Shown: in pieces, positions 1 through 10,639 of the stretch
Layout of the letters: every line of letters begins with the position of its first letter
Position numbering within the stretch: the stretch's first letter is position 1
Source of the DNA: Gnetum montanum
Lineage: Eukaryota > Streptophyta > Gnetopsida > Gnetales > Gnetaceae
NCBI GenBank assembly: GCA_015680685.1
Contig: MNCI01011487.1
Location: 298,959 to 362,958 of the forward strand
DNA length: 64,000 nt
Reading direction: 5' to 3'
Program-made: the position numbers and the translations under genes
Notes under the pieces: model-generated
Database searches by the model: none
Told to the model about the DNA's origin: nothing
The model's input: only the letters and a program-made list of their open reading frames with translations

Positions 1-422
1 ACTGGGTTACCAAGCAGTCAATGCTCGTAGTCAAGTCGTACTCACGCATTGCGACAAGCAGCCGATTTCTTGATTAGCCGTACACGTCCGTAGACGCTCG
101 TAATCAAGTCGTACTTGTGCGCACTAGGAAAGCAGTAAATAAATAACAATAAAACCACGTGCTGCAAGGTTTATCCAATCAAGTTCGTCTTTATTTCCGT
201 ACACAACTTGGGTTCAGGTTACAAGCTGCTCCAATAAAGAGCCGTTCACTCTAGGACTCCTACTGCGGGCACATGGGGAAAAATTCTAACTCTGGAGTGA
301 TCAATCTGCCAGAGCTTCACTACTTCTAGCCAGGATTGGGAAATGAGGGGAGTGCCGCCTCTTATTTATAGATATGGCGGCGGACCGCGATATCGCGGCA
401 CAGTGCATGTCGCGTCTCATCA
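1..422 (-). repeat. Partial LTR of gypsy family G (left end outside window)
   Basis: The segment ends in GCGTCTCATCA at 422, the mirror of the TGATGAGACGCG start of the complete LTR at 17003. The LTR is therefore in minus orientation, with its 5' (U3) end at 422 and the rest running left out of the window. A minus-strand TATAAATA lies at 363-370 and one GCGATATCGC palindrome at 387-396. Bases 1-120 match the reverse complement of 17400-17480. The flank right of 422 is pararetrovirus sequence, so this LTR was inserted into the viral leader/promoter region. Whether it is a solo LTR or the 5' end of a larger minus-strand element cannot be seen. Confidence 0.8.
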
Positions 423-655
423 GGTGCTATTTGTAGTAATTTGCAGATGCTATGATTGGCTAGTAGCTATTTCTAACTGGACAATTATTATTACATACAA
501 TCATCACATGACACATGCATAACACATACAATTATTACATTTATGATAATGACATTGATATTTAAAAGCTTTTAGAAAAGCTTTTTGGACACTATAGATC
601 TTGGCCCTAGCCTTTTGGTAGTTAGTGTAGCTACGAATAAGCTTGTCCATCACCT

Positions 656-1246
656 CTAATAAGGTTTATGGTGACAACTAAACAGCTTGTGAATCCTTGA
701 TGATAAGTGGTAAGCTTTTGATCTTTCATTCATTCTAATAAAGGATAACTTCTTTATATAGATTGATTCTCTAGAAGACCTGATAGAGGACATTTTCCAT
801 CCATCCCATTCCAATAATGTCTTGAAATAATTATGAGCAAAGTGATTTGTAAACAACTGGCGCCTTATGAGGAGAATATTATCCAACACTTCATAAAGTG
901 GCAAATGTGCTAGCATGAGTGGCTTAATTTGAGATCATTTTAGATTATTCATAAGATAATCTATTCTTCTAGCCATAGTAACAAAGAAATCGAGTGTGGG
1001 ATATAGCTTCGAGATGCTATTTGAGGATTTTTGTGGAAAGTATTGGCCAATGTCCTTGCACCAGTGCACCCTTTGTTCTAAAGTATCAAGTGGCCAGTTG
1101 AGCCAATGTTTTGGTGGTGGTCCAAATGCTCTTGAACTTGATGGTAAATCTTGCAACATAAAACTCTTTAGTTCCATTTTTATAGCATTAGGAAGGCTAT
1201 TGATTTTCCCTAGAATGCATTTAATTGAAAACTCATATTGTGACAA
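656..1246 (-). pseudogene. Unrecognised pararetroviral ORF 3' of RNase H (broken)
   Basis: Two in-frame ORFs (1246-935 and 916-656) are separated by a single TGA; the aligned codon in the plus-strand copy near 7080 is TGG. Together they cover about 196 codons. The product is unrecognised. It has no visible membrane segment or zinc-binding motif, but has a conserved middle (TLEQRVH, ARRIDYL) and a later SEVLDN/YEVLDNIL-type segment shared with the plus copy. The ORF follows the RNase H region, so it is either the C-terminal part of the polyprotein or a separate 3' ORF. Retention of the frame over nearly 200 codons in two diverged copies suggests it was coding in the virus. Confidence 0.6.
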
Positions 1247-1261
1247 AAGATATTAGCACCA

Positions 1262-1640
1262 AGAAAATCTTTGTAGTTTTGGTAAGGAGGTGATCTTTCT
1301 ATTCATCAAGGTGGCTAGGTTGGAGGAACTAATTTTTAAGATGAATGATTCTTCTATGAGATATGGATGGAACTTCTCTAATCCTTAAGCTATTGCTAAT
1401 ATTTCTTTTCTTACTAGCCAATATGCCAATTCATTCTTGGCAAAAACAACCAAAGCATATGAACATAAATTTTCATCAACTTTCGTTCAACCTACTTTAT
1501 GCAAAACTTCTACCCATGCTTCATAGCTAGTATCCATGTTGAGGATGAAGGGATCCTTCAAAATGGATTCCAAAGGAGATAATGCAAAGCATTCCTTCTT
1601 TAACTTTTCAATTTGAGTGGTTGCTTCACTAGTCCACTAA
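1262..1640 (-). pseudogene. RNase H-like region of pararetroviral polymerase (broken)
   Basis: Read on the minus strand, this stretch contains an RNase H-like pattern: an acidic start, then LCSYALVVFAKNELAYW, KEILAI and LEKFHPYL, followed by a Leu-rich end. It sits directly after the reverse-transcriptase end and before the unrecognised ORF. KE.LAI..G..KF..YL is typical of the RNase H domain in caulimovirids and Ty3/gypsy elements. At least two stop codons interrupt it. The plus-strand copy lacks this segment (deletion near 6735-6770), so this is the only RNase H of the virus in the window. Confidence 0.55.
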
Positions 1641-1698
1641 AATCGCATTGAATTCTTTCATGTCCTGATGACGTGGTGTTGTTTATGTAGATTTTGTA

Positions 1699-2303
1699 AT
1701 GGCCCCTATTATAGAAATATTAGAACATGCATCCATTCTCCAAAACATAGTTGACGAAATGGTGGAAGAATGTCTACGAGTTACTGATAGATATTATTAT
1801 CTAATGGATTACACTTATGCATCAAATCCTTATCTATCAAATGTAGAAGAGTTTGTTCAAGTTTGTTCTAAACCTATGACTACTCTGGGAAAAACTAAAA
1901 GTTGTAAGGATAAGGGTAAAAGTATTGTTGAAGAAGTGAGTGAAGACGAGTTTTCCTTTCCCATATATGATATCTTTGGAACAAAAGCATGGTCAAATGA
2001 ATGGGATATTTCGATCCCAAGGACAAATTAGTTATCTAAATATATTGAAGAAAATGAGCCTTTTGATGAGAAAGTTGCAAAGCTGATCCCTAGAATTGAA
2101 GCTAAATAAATTATAGTTTACACTCAATATTCTATTGTGATTAATGATCAAGAAACATTGGAAAGAAGAGTTACAGAAGATGATGCTAGAAGGGTTGATG
2201 ATTGGTGGTACCAAGAAGGTCTTAGAGAAGATATGGATGCTTTTAATGGTGTTTTTCATGATGGCCTTAATGATCTCAAAATCAAGTAGGAGACTCATCA
2301 TGC
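1699..2303 (+). pseudogene. Pararetroviral N-terminal ORF, unrecognised
   Basis: An open stretch of 110 codons (1699-2031) continues in frame through stops at about 2029, 2107 and 2287. The product is acidic and unrecognised (VEEVSEDEFSF near residue 75; a VDDWW motif in the later part). It lies upstream of the probable movement- and coat-protein regions, so by position it is the first ORF of this viral copy. It also abuts the head-to-head junction with the minus-strand copy, so its true start may be lost. Confidence 0.4.
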
Positions 2304-2945
2304 TTATATGATGAGAGGTAAAGTTGTTGACCTTCCTTTTGAAAGAGAAGATGCAAAATTATCTCAAGATTAGAAAGCTGTTATTCCTTTTCACGTAGCT
2401 ATGCTTAGCCAAAAATATTCTGTCATCTTAGATGGAAAAATGCAATTTCCTCAAATTCCTAAGGAAATGATCTATTCATTCTCCAACATGTTTTCATCCA
2501 GATAAACCACCTTAGTCAAGCAGTCAAAAGTAGCAAGAGTATCACTATGTGCATCTCAGGAAAATCAACATTTTAGTAAGTCCCAAGTTTAATTATGATA
2601 TAGGTGCTAAATTTTTGGTAATATTACTAGATAGCTAGGTAATTGGAGATGGAATGAATGATAATCTACATCTCATCTAGGAAATGGTGAAAGTATGTTA
2701 ATTTTAGGGAATTTTGAATGTAGATGCTATATGTTCTACATAAGCTAATTTTCAATTATCTCTATATGATGAGCATATGTCCTCTACTTTATTATTATGT
2801 GTTGAAATAGATGGTGTGAAGTTATTGCCAGGATTAGTATATGCAACAATAGGTGTGAGAGGCACATTTCAGCTCACCAACACCATATCTATGAATCACA
2901 AGCAAGCATCTATTAGCATGTGGCATATCCATAGAAGAGGATGAT
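2304..2945 (+). pseudogene. Probable pararetroviral movement-protein region (broken)
   Basis: The translation, through at least eight stops and a frame change near 2700, includes AVIPFHVAMLSQKYSVIL, KQSKVARVSLCASQENQH and LPGLVYATIGVRGTFQL. Caulimovirids place a 30K-type movement protein immediately upstream of the coat protein, and this segment occupies that place. The functional name is therefore inferred from gene order; I do not recognise a diagnostic motif. It could instead be part of a larger polyprotein of unknown role. Confidence 0.35.
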
Positions 2946-3690
2946 TATGTTTAGGGATTTCCAAGCATCCAAAAGTTTTTGAGGGATCAAGAGTTTCAAA
3001 CATCAAAAAGAATGAAGAAATGGTGGAGTAAATATGTGATCCAACAATTTGGGCATTCTATCATCATTGAATTACAAGCATTACTACCAATCCTGCCAAC
3101 TACCAAATATGAAGAAGGGTCATCCTCTAAAAGTAAGCTTCAAGCCACTTTTCCTAATTTTGATTGCAAAGAAACATTGTTTATGATGTAATACAAAGAC
3201 GTGAAAGGAAGGAAATTCATCCATGAGGGAAAATGACCTCCTCAAGGGTCATATCACACAATGGTTTTAGATGATCTAGCCCTAGATACTTGAGCTAACT
3301 GTAGCTACCTATCAAAACACTCAATTGATTCCTAGCAAAATAAAAACAAAGATGTGCATCAACTGAATTACCTATTGCATTGGTCATCATTTTGTAGCAA
3401 AAATCTAAACAATATACAAAGTAAGCTAGATGAAGTTATTAGTCATATGAATTTATATGAAGATGAAGTTAAGAAGCACAAAGAAATTTTTTTTTCTAAA
3501 ATAAGTATTCACTTTAGAAAATCAATTCAAGCTTCCTCTAGTAACAAAGAATAGATAGATTGCACAAGATTAAGAAAAGAGAGTTCAAATAAATACTAGA
3601 GACTTGCTACAATAGAAGATAGAAAAATTCAAGAAGGAAAATAATTTGAAGAAACTAATCTCTTTTTAGATTCATTAGAAGGAGGACCCA
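2946..3690 (+). pseudogene. Decayed pararetroviral coding sequence, no recognised domain
   Basis: Two short open stretches (2979-3191, 3354-3554) encode basic and Lys/Glu-rich sequence, including a heptad-like run around LDEVISHMNLYEDEVKKHK that could be a short coiled coil. Caulimovirids often carry a small coiled-coil (virion-associated) segment before the coat protein; assigning that here is inference from position only. Stops and frameshifts are frequent. Confidence 0.3.
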
Positions 3691-3699
3691 AGAATCATT

Positions 3700-5180
3700 A
3701 CCAAGGTCAAGTTATGATGGCATACCTGAGAAGGTTGTATGAGCCACCATCATCATTCCAAGCACTTCAAGAGATGCAAGCAATAAATATGTCATTCATT
3801 GACATTGACTACCTACCATCCAAAGAACTGCTGCATACCATCTAACTATGGGTAGAACAACTTAGAAATGCTCAAATGCTACTAGGATTTGATGAATGCA
3901 CATTGATCATTATTAGCCTAATAGGAGCAATAGGAAAGATTTTCCACTGGTGGAAATGTTTTCATGTGGAGGCCCAAGACAAGTTCTACAAAGTGGGCTA
4001 CAAAGTTTTTTTGTTAACCTTATTACAAAATTTATAGTAGATCTTTATGAAAATGTTAGACTACAAGATAATTTCATACTTAGATGAAATTGCATAATTT
4101 GAAGGATTTTGAACAATATAGTCCTAAATACAGTAAAGAAGAGTATCAATTAGCATTACATAGAGATAGATTGATAACATACATGTATCTGGGGTCATTG
4201 CCTAACAAAATTAGGAAAATGGTATTGGATAATGCTATAGTGGCAAATCCTGATCTATCCTTAGTGTATTTTGTAGATGTCATACACATGGTAAGATAAT
4301 AATTACAAAAAACTTATTATCAAATAAGTTTGATAAAAATCTTACCATCAACTAAAGTATGTGAACAAATAGATGGAGCAGATACCTTTGGAAGAAAGCC
4401 TAGCAAACCATTTAGAAAGAAACCTTGAAATGGATTTCCTAAAAGCTTTCCTCCTAGATAGAGAAGAGGAATTTGAGTGTATATAGCAAAACCAAGAAGG
4501 CTTCATCCCAACCAATATATCAAATGTAGAAGATAGCCTACAAAAAAGAAAAGTGTTTGTTGTTATAATTGTAAACAAAGGGGTTACTATGCTTACGAAT
4601 GTCCAAAGAAGAAAGTGCTAGAGAAGGTAAAAGCCTTTTTTGATGAATATATTGATGAATGGGAGCCAATTGAGTTCAAAGAACAATTAGAAATGTGTTT
4701 GGCTAATAATGAAAAAGTTTATAAACTCATATCTGAAGATGATTCAGAAGAAGAACAAATGGATTTTGAATATAATGCAAAATAAAATATTTCTCCCTAG
4801 TTTAATATGATGTAAGGAGGTAGAGGTTGGATAGAGGATGAGGAAGAAGCTGATTGGACATCCAAAGATTTAGAAAAAGTAGAACAGTTTCTATATCAAG
4901 GTCTAGAAGATTTAAATCAAAGTACTGAAGAAGAAAAATTTACTTCAACATCATTTGTAACCAGTTTTATTAATCCATTTTTTGTTTTCTGGGATGAACC
5001 TAGTTCTAGTACTAAATTTGCTAATATTAAATCATCTATCCACTGGCATACTTGTCCAAAACATTTACCATTGATGTCAAAAGAGGAGTCATCTCAAGAT
5101 GAGGAAGACAAAGATAAAGCCAAAGTAGTCCCATCCAAGGTTCTAGCCATGTTTCTCATAACACTATATGAGAAATGATT
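3700..5180 (+). pseudogene. Pararetroviral coat-protein region with zinc knuckle (broken)
   Basis: The region runs from a capsid-like stretch (AQMLLGFDECTLIIISLIG, then IFHWW) through LHRDRLITYMYLGSLPNKI (near 4165) to a basic segment and a zinc knuckle at 4561-4602. It ends in a very acidic tail (EDDSEEEQMDFEYN near 4740). The knuckle reads CYNC....Y....C: the CCHC spacing is kept but the histidine position is tyrosine (TAC, 4585-4587). A related region at 59090-59930 shares LGSLPNK and the knuckle. Caulimovirid coat proteins typically combine a basic region, a CCHC knuckle and acidic ends. Several stops interrupt the frame. Confidence 0.65.
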
Positions 5181-5279
5181 TTTGATGGAAAAAGAAAAAA
5201 AAAGAAGGATGACATCAAAAGGACTTTGCCAAAAATAGTTGTTCATTAGATTAAGAAGATTATCTCCATTATCTACATA

Positions 5280-5669
5280 ATCATCATCCCACTCAAGATA
5301 GCAATAGATGGAAAACTTAAATGGAGAAAATATAATTCTTTCATAGACACTACTGCTACCTTAAATTTTGTTCATCAAAGAGTGGTGGAATTATGAGTAG
5401 AATGTAATCAGCCCTTCAAAATTAAGACCATGAATGGAGTAAGGCATCTCACCAAATTTTCTCTAAATGTTCTTATCCACATTAATGAATTTTTGATAGG
5501 AAAGGCCAATTTTGTTCATATAAATGATAGCAAGTATGATGTTGGCTTACGAGCTACTTGCATGGAGACAGTTTCTCCCTACACTATTAGAAGAGAGCTA
5601 TTAGTTCTTTTTATAGGTGATAGAAAATTTAGTATTTCATGCATCTTGCTAGAAATTCACAAAACCTAG
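5280..5669 (+). pseudogene. Pararetroviral aspartic protease region (broken)
   Basis: The sequence SFIDTTAT places an aspartate at 5346-5348 in the position of the retropepsin D-T/S-G motif; the usual glycine is threonine (ACT, 5352-5354). It is followed by NFVH and a beta-rich 79-codon open stretch (5430-5669). In caulimovirids this protease lies N-terminal to the reverse transcriptase in the same polyprotein, as here. The altered motif and a stop at about 5394 indicate an inactive copy. Confidence 0.55.
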
Positions 5670-5989
5670 TTCGAATAGTCAAGGTATACTACTTCCAATC
5701 CAAGCTTGGAAGAAATTTTGAATAAGACAACAATGGAAGAATTATAGAGATCTAAATATCAAAATGTTGAGAAAATGTTGATGTTTCAAGGAAAAATTAG
5801 TGAAGAAAAAGTTGAAGACATAACCTCAAAGCTCCAGAGTTGCTATAGTGAGCATACACTATAGTTTTGGTCACAAGAAAATCTGGTAGCTTACATCCCA
5901 ACTCTCCATGCTATACTAGTACAAAGAAAATCCATTGTAATAACCAGAAAGGATGAAGCTGAAGTCATAAAGCAAGTTGTAGAATTTGA

Positions 5990-6670
5990 AAAGAAAGGAG
6001 TAAGGCCATCAAATTCAAGCTATTCTTGTGCTTGCTTTACTATTAGAAACCATGTAGAGATCAAGAGGGGAAAAGCCATGATTGTAATAAATTACATCCC
6101 ACTAAATGTTGTAATGGTTAACATCAAATGGCTATTACAAAATAAAGAGGAACTAATTTAGTGAGTAGTAGTAAAAAAAGGGTTTTTAAGTTTGATTGCA
6201 AATCAAGATATCATCAAATCAAAATAGCAAAAGAAGATATTCATGAGACAATGTTTAGCATGCCAACTGGTCTTTATGAATGGCTTGTTATGCCATTTGA
6301 TTTGAAAAGTGCCCTTGTTAATTTCTAGTGTCACATGGATAGTACTTTTGGTAAGCATAAGGATGTTATAGCAAATTATATTGATGACTACTTGATTTAT
6401 TCAAGTTTAATAGAAGAGCATTATGGTCATCTACAAACATTGCCTACCTTATGCAAAGAACATGGTAGTGGATTGTTTGGAGATCTCAAGAAATTTTAGG
6501 TGTGTAAAAATGAAATCAAATTTCTTAGTGTAATAATTAAAGATTGAAAAATTCATATGTATCCACATGTCTTGGAGAAGATTTTTTTGTTTTTAGATCA
6601 ACTGCAATCTAAGGAGTAATCTTTAAGGCTTTTTGGATGTTTGAATTATGCTTCAAAATACATTTCTTAG
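5990..6670 (+). pseudogene. Pararetroviral reverse transcriptase (broken, YIDD retained)
   Basis: From about 6185 the frame reads FKFDCKSRYHQIKIA, MPTGLYEWLVMPFDL, CHMDSTFGK and then YIDDYLIYS, whose catalytic YIDD (6377-6388) is intact. It ends in a QLQSKE...LFGCLNYASKYI segment (about 6595-6665). The KFDC, LYEW and LNYASKYI signatures are characteristic of caulimovirid polymerases. Stops occur at 6332, near 6498 and elsewhere. The copy passes directly into a deletion that removes RNase H. Confidence 0.75.
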
Positions 6671-6769
6671 CTTTTAGAAAAAAACAACCACCATTAGGGG
6701 ATGTAAGAATTCAATGCCATTTTAGTGGATAGTGAAGTGATCATTCAAGTTTTCTTGGTGGTAATTTCT

Positions 6770-7380
6770 TTTTTCATAGTATGAGTTTTTAATTGAATTT
6801 ATTCTAGGTGGAATCAATAGCCTACCTAATGCTCCAACAAAGGAACTAAAGAGTTGTATGTTGCAAGCTCCACCATCAAGTTTGAGAGCATTCAGAAATC
6901 CACCAGAAGATTGGCTCAATTGACCACTTAATACTCTAGAACAAAGGGTGCACTCGTGTAGGGACATTGGATACTACTTTCCATAGGAGTCCTCAAACAG
7001 CATCTCAAAGCTACATTCTAAGCTTAATTGTTTTATCAATATGGCTAGAAGGATAGATTATCTTGTGAACAATCTAAACTGGTCCCAAATTGAGCCACAC
7101 ATGGTCGCACATTTGCAACTTTCTGAAGTGTTGGATAATATTCTCCTCACAAGGCACTAGCTATTTGTAAATCAGTTTGCCCATAATTATTTCAATACAT
7201 TATTAGAATGGGAAAGGTGAGAAATGCCGCTTTATTAGGTCTTCTCGAGAATCAATCTTTATTAAGAAGTTATTCTTTATCAAAATGAATGAAATACTGA
7301 AAGGCCACCACTTGTCATCAAGGATTCGCAAGATGTTTAGTTGTCACCATCAACTTTATTGGAGAAGATGAACAAGCTTA
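6770..7380 (+). pseudogene. Unrecognised pararetroviral 3' ORF, plus-strand copy (broken)
   Basis: This is the counterpart of the ORF at 1246-656 on the minus strand. Shared pieces include INSLPNA, KELKS.MLQ, TLEQRVH, ARRIDYL, SEVLDNILL and FAHNYF. It carries several stops (for example near 6921 and 6985). The function is unknown; its position after the polymerase suggests either the C-terminus of the polyprotein or a distinct 3' protein. Confidence 0.5.
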
Positions 7381-7399
7381 TCTATAGTTGCATTACCTA

Positions 7400-7640
7400 C
7401 CAAAAGCCTAGGGCTAAGATTTGTAGTGTCCAAAAAGCTATACTAAAAGCTTTATAAATTTCAATGTCATTTTCATAAATGTAATAATTGTAGGTGTCAT
7501 GCATGTGTCGTGTGATGATTGTATGTAATAATAGCTATCCATTTAGAAATATCTAGTAGCTAGTCATAGTGTCTATAAATTGCTATAAATAGCATCTATT
7601 TGCTGCTTGTAAATCATCCAAAGTTGAGGCAATATAATTG
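7400..7640 (+). promoter_or_regulatory. Pararetroviral promoter-like region
   Basis: This non-coding stretch follows the 3' ORF and is matched by the reverse complement of 423-620. It carries two CTATAAAT boxes 10 bp apart (7573-7580 and 7583-7590). Caulimovirids place their single full-length-transcript promoter and poly(A) region in this large intergenic region. That the two copies align here as well as in coding parts supports a viral origin. An AATATAAT at about 7630 could be a poly(A)-type element, but this is weak. Confidence 0.45.
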
Positions 7641-7895
7641 AAGCAAAGTTTGTCTACTTGGTGTTTGCAATCTCTTGAGTGACCATTGAAGCATTCTTAA
7701 GTGAATGTAGTCTTGTGTGACCTAGTTCAATTTAGGAAGCAAGGCGTTTGTAAACAAGTGTTGTTAACCTCGTATTAACTGTAACTGATCCAATTGCATT
7801 ATGCCTCTTGATTAGGCTCATGTTGTTTTGATTTTGGATCATGTGTTTCAAGAATGTTCATTGATCCACATAAATTCATAACTCCTTGTGAGTTT
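7641..7895. other. Non-coding tail after the pararetrovirus
   Basis: No ORF or recognised repeat is seen. The segment follows the viral promoter-like region and may be viral leader, but the minus-strand copy is cut before this point, so it cannot be compared. I found no tRNA-Met primer site (TGGTATCAGAGC type). Confidence 0.3.
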
Positions 7896-8330
7896 CATGA
7901 TGCCCTAGATCTTGCTATTAAAATTTAAAGTAGTTAGGCTTCATCATCATTGCATGATGCAGTTCCCCAAAATCGTATTAAAGCCTTGGTTAGTGCTATT
8001 TATGTATATTCTCCCAAGTATTTCATTTCAAATTCACTCTTCATGCTTGATTATCTTTTATCAAATTTTTATTTGTGGCTGTCAATATAAGATCATCCAA
8101 ATAAATTGGGATAATAATGAAGCCCTTGTTATTATGCTTGTAGTACAATGTGGATTGAAACATGTAGGATGAGTATCCCTTCTTTAACAAGTAGTTGTTG
8201 ATCCTATGAAACCAAGCTCTAGGAGATCTTTTTAGCTCATATAAGCCTTTGTTGAATTTGCAAATGTATTCTTTCATTTCATTGATGAATTTAATGAGGA
8301 CATCACCAAGTCCATGTGTCATCCTCAATA
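7896..8330 (-). pseudogene. Ty1/copia reverse-transcriptase fragment
   Basis: An open minus-strand stretch (8328-8041) encodes the middle of a copia reverse transcriptase: YICKFNKGLYELKRSPRAWF, then YLDDLIL, with YLDD at 8103-8092. After a frameshift near 8040 it continues as SEFEMKYLGE, the block that follows the active site in this family. Usual copia RTs have YVDD; YLDD is a mild change. No LTRs, integrase or gag are found around it, so it is an isolated fragment unrelated in strand to the copia element at 30142. Confidence 0.8.
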
Positions 8331-8850
8331 TAATTGTTTTGTATGTTTCTTGTTGTTTATGAATGTTTCATGTTTATTTATGGTATCTCTATGTTTTTGA
8401 GTGTTTTTGCATTTTTAGAGATGTTTTAGGGTTATTTTGTTAAGTTTAGGGGGGCTCGAAGTCAATGGTAGCTTTTTTGAAGATCTCCTAAGATTCCTAA
8501 CCTCAAAATGAACATGCTTATTTCTGGCCTTGCCAAAATAAACATATCATCCCAAGATAAGACATATTTCCTAGAGTATAGACATATAACATACAAGCTA
8601 GACATCTCTTGTACAAGCCTACTACTTTAGGAAGGCACCTATACCACCTATAAGATGTCTTCTTTAGACCCAAGAAATCTATACCTCCTACAAGATGCCT
8701 TCTCTATGAAGTGATTACTCTTGGGTAAAACATCTTCTTTTTCTCAAAGATGTCTTATCCAACCATGGGATGTTATTTTATGGATTTCAATAGACTCAAA
8801 ATTTACCACTTGGCCTCATTTTTCCATGCACTTATTTCAATGGCCGTCTT
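8331..8850. other. Unassigned region with several AGATGTCTT/AAGACATCT motifs
   Basis: No gene is recognised. Between about 8560 and 8760 there are repeated AGACAT, AGATGTCTT and AGATGCCTT words. The same word is abundant in the insertion at 33120-34415, so the two regions may come from one repeat family. Confidence 0.3.
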
Positions 8851-8879
8851 CTGACAAATTGCACGTACCTCGTCCATTA

Positions 8880-10632
8880 AGAGGGGTCGATTCTATCTGG
8901 CCAAATGATTCATGTCTTGGTTGATCCTAATTAATTGTTCTCGTAACTATTGAAATTTTTCTTCAAGAACATTCTTTTGTTTCTCCACAACAATCAACCA
9001 AAGATTGTTAGCAGCGAGCTATTTATTCTCCTCTTCTAAGGCTCTGAGCACCTTCGTGTGCACGTAGGTTTGCACTTGTGCCTTGGAGGCATTCTTGTCG
9101 GCCTTCTCTTTCTCCTCCACCACTCTTTTATTGTCCACCAACAATCTGTTGAGTTACTCGATCCTAAAGGTGTCCAGCTGGTCTATGGGAATGAATTGAG
9201 AGGGGTCCCACTATGCGGCTTGCAAGGTTACAAGCCTCTCTTGGAATTTTACTAACTCTACTTCTGTATGCTCGGCCCTGATCTCTACCATGATCAGCTT
9301 TCCCTTGGTAGAGATGAGGTCTGATTATGCTACTGTGACATCCTGTGGGATGTCGAACAAGGACATCATGACTTGTCCTATTTGTAGCAACTGATTAAGA
9401 ACATCCTCATGCTCCGTAGGAGTCATCGAGGGATCGGCCAATGTTTGAGCATCACGTGCTCCTGTGAAGTCTGTTGGTGGCACAACAGGGACATTGAAGG
9501 ATTCTTTGATGTGGCCTACGACCACCTCTACGGCTCTCGCTACATCCTGGTGCTACATGACCATCATTGTGGCCCCTTCACCAGTCTCTGATTACACTCA
9601 AAAGGATGTAGCGTTCCCTAAGATCTATTGTGACCACTGAGTGTCCCCTCCTCCTGTCTGAATAGACACCTCACCCCATGTGTGATTTATAGAGACAGTG
9701 GATCGTATGGTATCATCGATGACACGGAAGAGATTAGCATCATCACGACTTCCCCAACTGGCCATCTTAACAATGGCCCTGAGATGGCTCATCGATGGTC
9801 GATAATCCTACAGTGGTGGTGGTTGGTCTCACTGGCTTATGCTAGGCCCCGCTTCTTATTGTTGATTGGGCCTTGAGCTTGGCAGTTGGCTAGCCCCTAT
9901 AGTTTGAGTTGTAGTGGGCCCCACCATTTGTTCTTGCTCTAGCTCTGGCTCTATCTCCAGTGTCTCACCAGCACTTTTCCTTGGAGTTGATGGCTTCAGT
10001 AGTTTAGCAAATGAAGCATTTTGGGCTCTTCTGGGGACGTCATTAGTGTACCCCAGAATTCTAGCATGCTTGCACAGCTTCCTGATGAGACAATAGAAGG
10101 GCAATGAGAACTTCCCTATCTTGCATTCTTCAAATCGCCTTAAGATCTCCATGAGATATAGAAGGGGCAGGTTAGCATTAACCTTTCCCATCAATATCGC
10201 ACTTCCTTTTGCTGCATATGTTGAAATCCTATTTAATCCTTTTGTGGCGAAGATGTGATAAGTACCAATCTTGAAGTAGATTCTCTCTTCCAACGTCAAT
10301 TCTCCATATGTCTTATCTTCTTTACCATACGCCCTATCCAACCAAACCTTTTGCGCATCTGTGTCAAAGCAAGTGGATAGGTGAGCAACTTTTGGCCCTC
10401 TATTTGGAAGGTTTAACACTTCCGAAATGCCCTTGGTGGAAAAATCAACAGATACACCACCAATGTCAACTATGGCACCTTTTTCTTTATTGTGCCAAAA
10501 TTGGTACATTTCTCCTAAGTACCAGGCACCACTTTCAAAGAGGATAGGCCATAATGGGGATCCTTTGAGCTGGTCCCTAATGGCCTCAATAGCGAATTCC
10601 ATGAAGGATCCGAATTTCAATTCCATGATCAC
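8880..10632 (-). pseudogene. Decayed plant-retroelement-like ORF with C-terminal coiled coil
   Basis: The minus-strand frame starts at 10632, is open for 258 codons (to 9856) and continues in the same frame, through several stops, to 9325 and beyond. The N-terminal part contains GISEVLNLPNRGPKVAHL, ERIYFKIGTYHIFATKG and NANLPLLYLMEIL. This resembles the large helical domain found in ORFs of plant gypsy-type elements (putative plant transposon protein class, possibly PF20167); that assignment is tentative. The C-terminal part is a long coiled coil (LLVDNKRVVEEKEKADKNAS, LRALEEENK, LEEKFQ). Many of its stops are TAG where glutamine would fit, consistent with C-to-T decay. A related ORF lies at 55000-57500 on the same strand. 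No polymerase accompanies either. Confidence 0.5.
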
Positions 10633-10639
10633 TACAACT

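Larger units (their letters stand above)
423..1690 (-). pseudogene. Endogenous pararetrovirus, minus-strand 3' fragment
   Basis: This is a fragment of an endogenous caulimovirid (plant pararetrovirus) read on the minus strand. From right to left it holds the end of the reverse-transcriptase region, an RNase H-like stretch (about 1640-1262), a further ORF (1246-656) and a promoter-like non-coding region (about 640-423). The order and much of the sequence match the reverse complement of 6690-7600, the 3' part of the plus-strand copy next door. It is cut on the left by an LTR and meets the plus-strand copy head to head near 1690. Stops and frameshifts make it non-coding. Family assignment rests on the polymerase motifs of the plus copy. 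Confidence 0.75.
1691..7620 (+). pseudogene. Endogenous pararetrovirus (Caulimoviridae), near-complete decayed copy
   Basis: This region keeps the gene order of a plant pararetrovirus: unknown N-terminal ORF, probable movement-protein region, coat protein with a zinc knuckle (4561-4602), aspartic protease (about 5290-5670), reverse transcriptase with intact YIDD (6377-6388), a 3' ORF (about 6770-7380) and a promoter-like region with two TATA-type boxes (7573-7590). No integrase or LTR is seen, as expected for caulimovirids, which do not encode an integrase. Many in-frame stops and frameshifts show an old, inactive insertion. RNase H is missing through an internal deletion of roughly 350 bp relative to the minus-strand copy. 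The KFDC start and the FLGCLNYASKYI end of the RT region favour Caulimoviridae over Ty3/gypsy. Confidence 0.75.

Noticed and set aside
1691-7620. Interpretation of the viral region as a plain Ty3/gypsy element
   Set aside because: No LTR, no integrase and no gypsy-type primer site; the RT start and end blocks and the gene order fit caulimovirids better.
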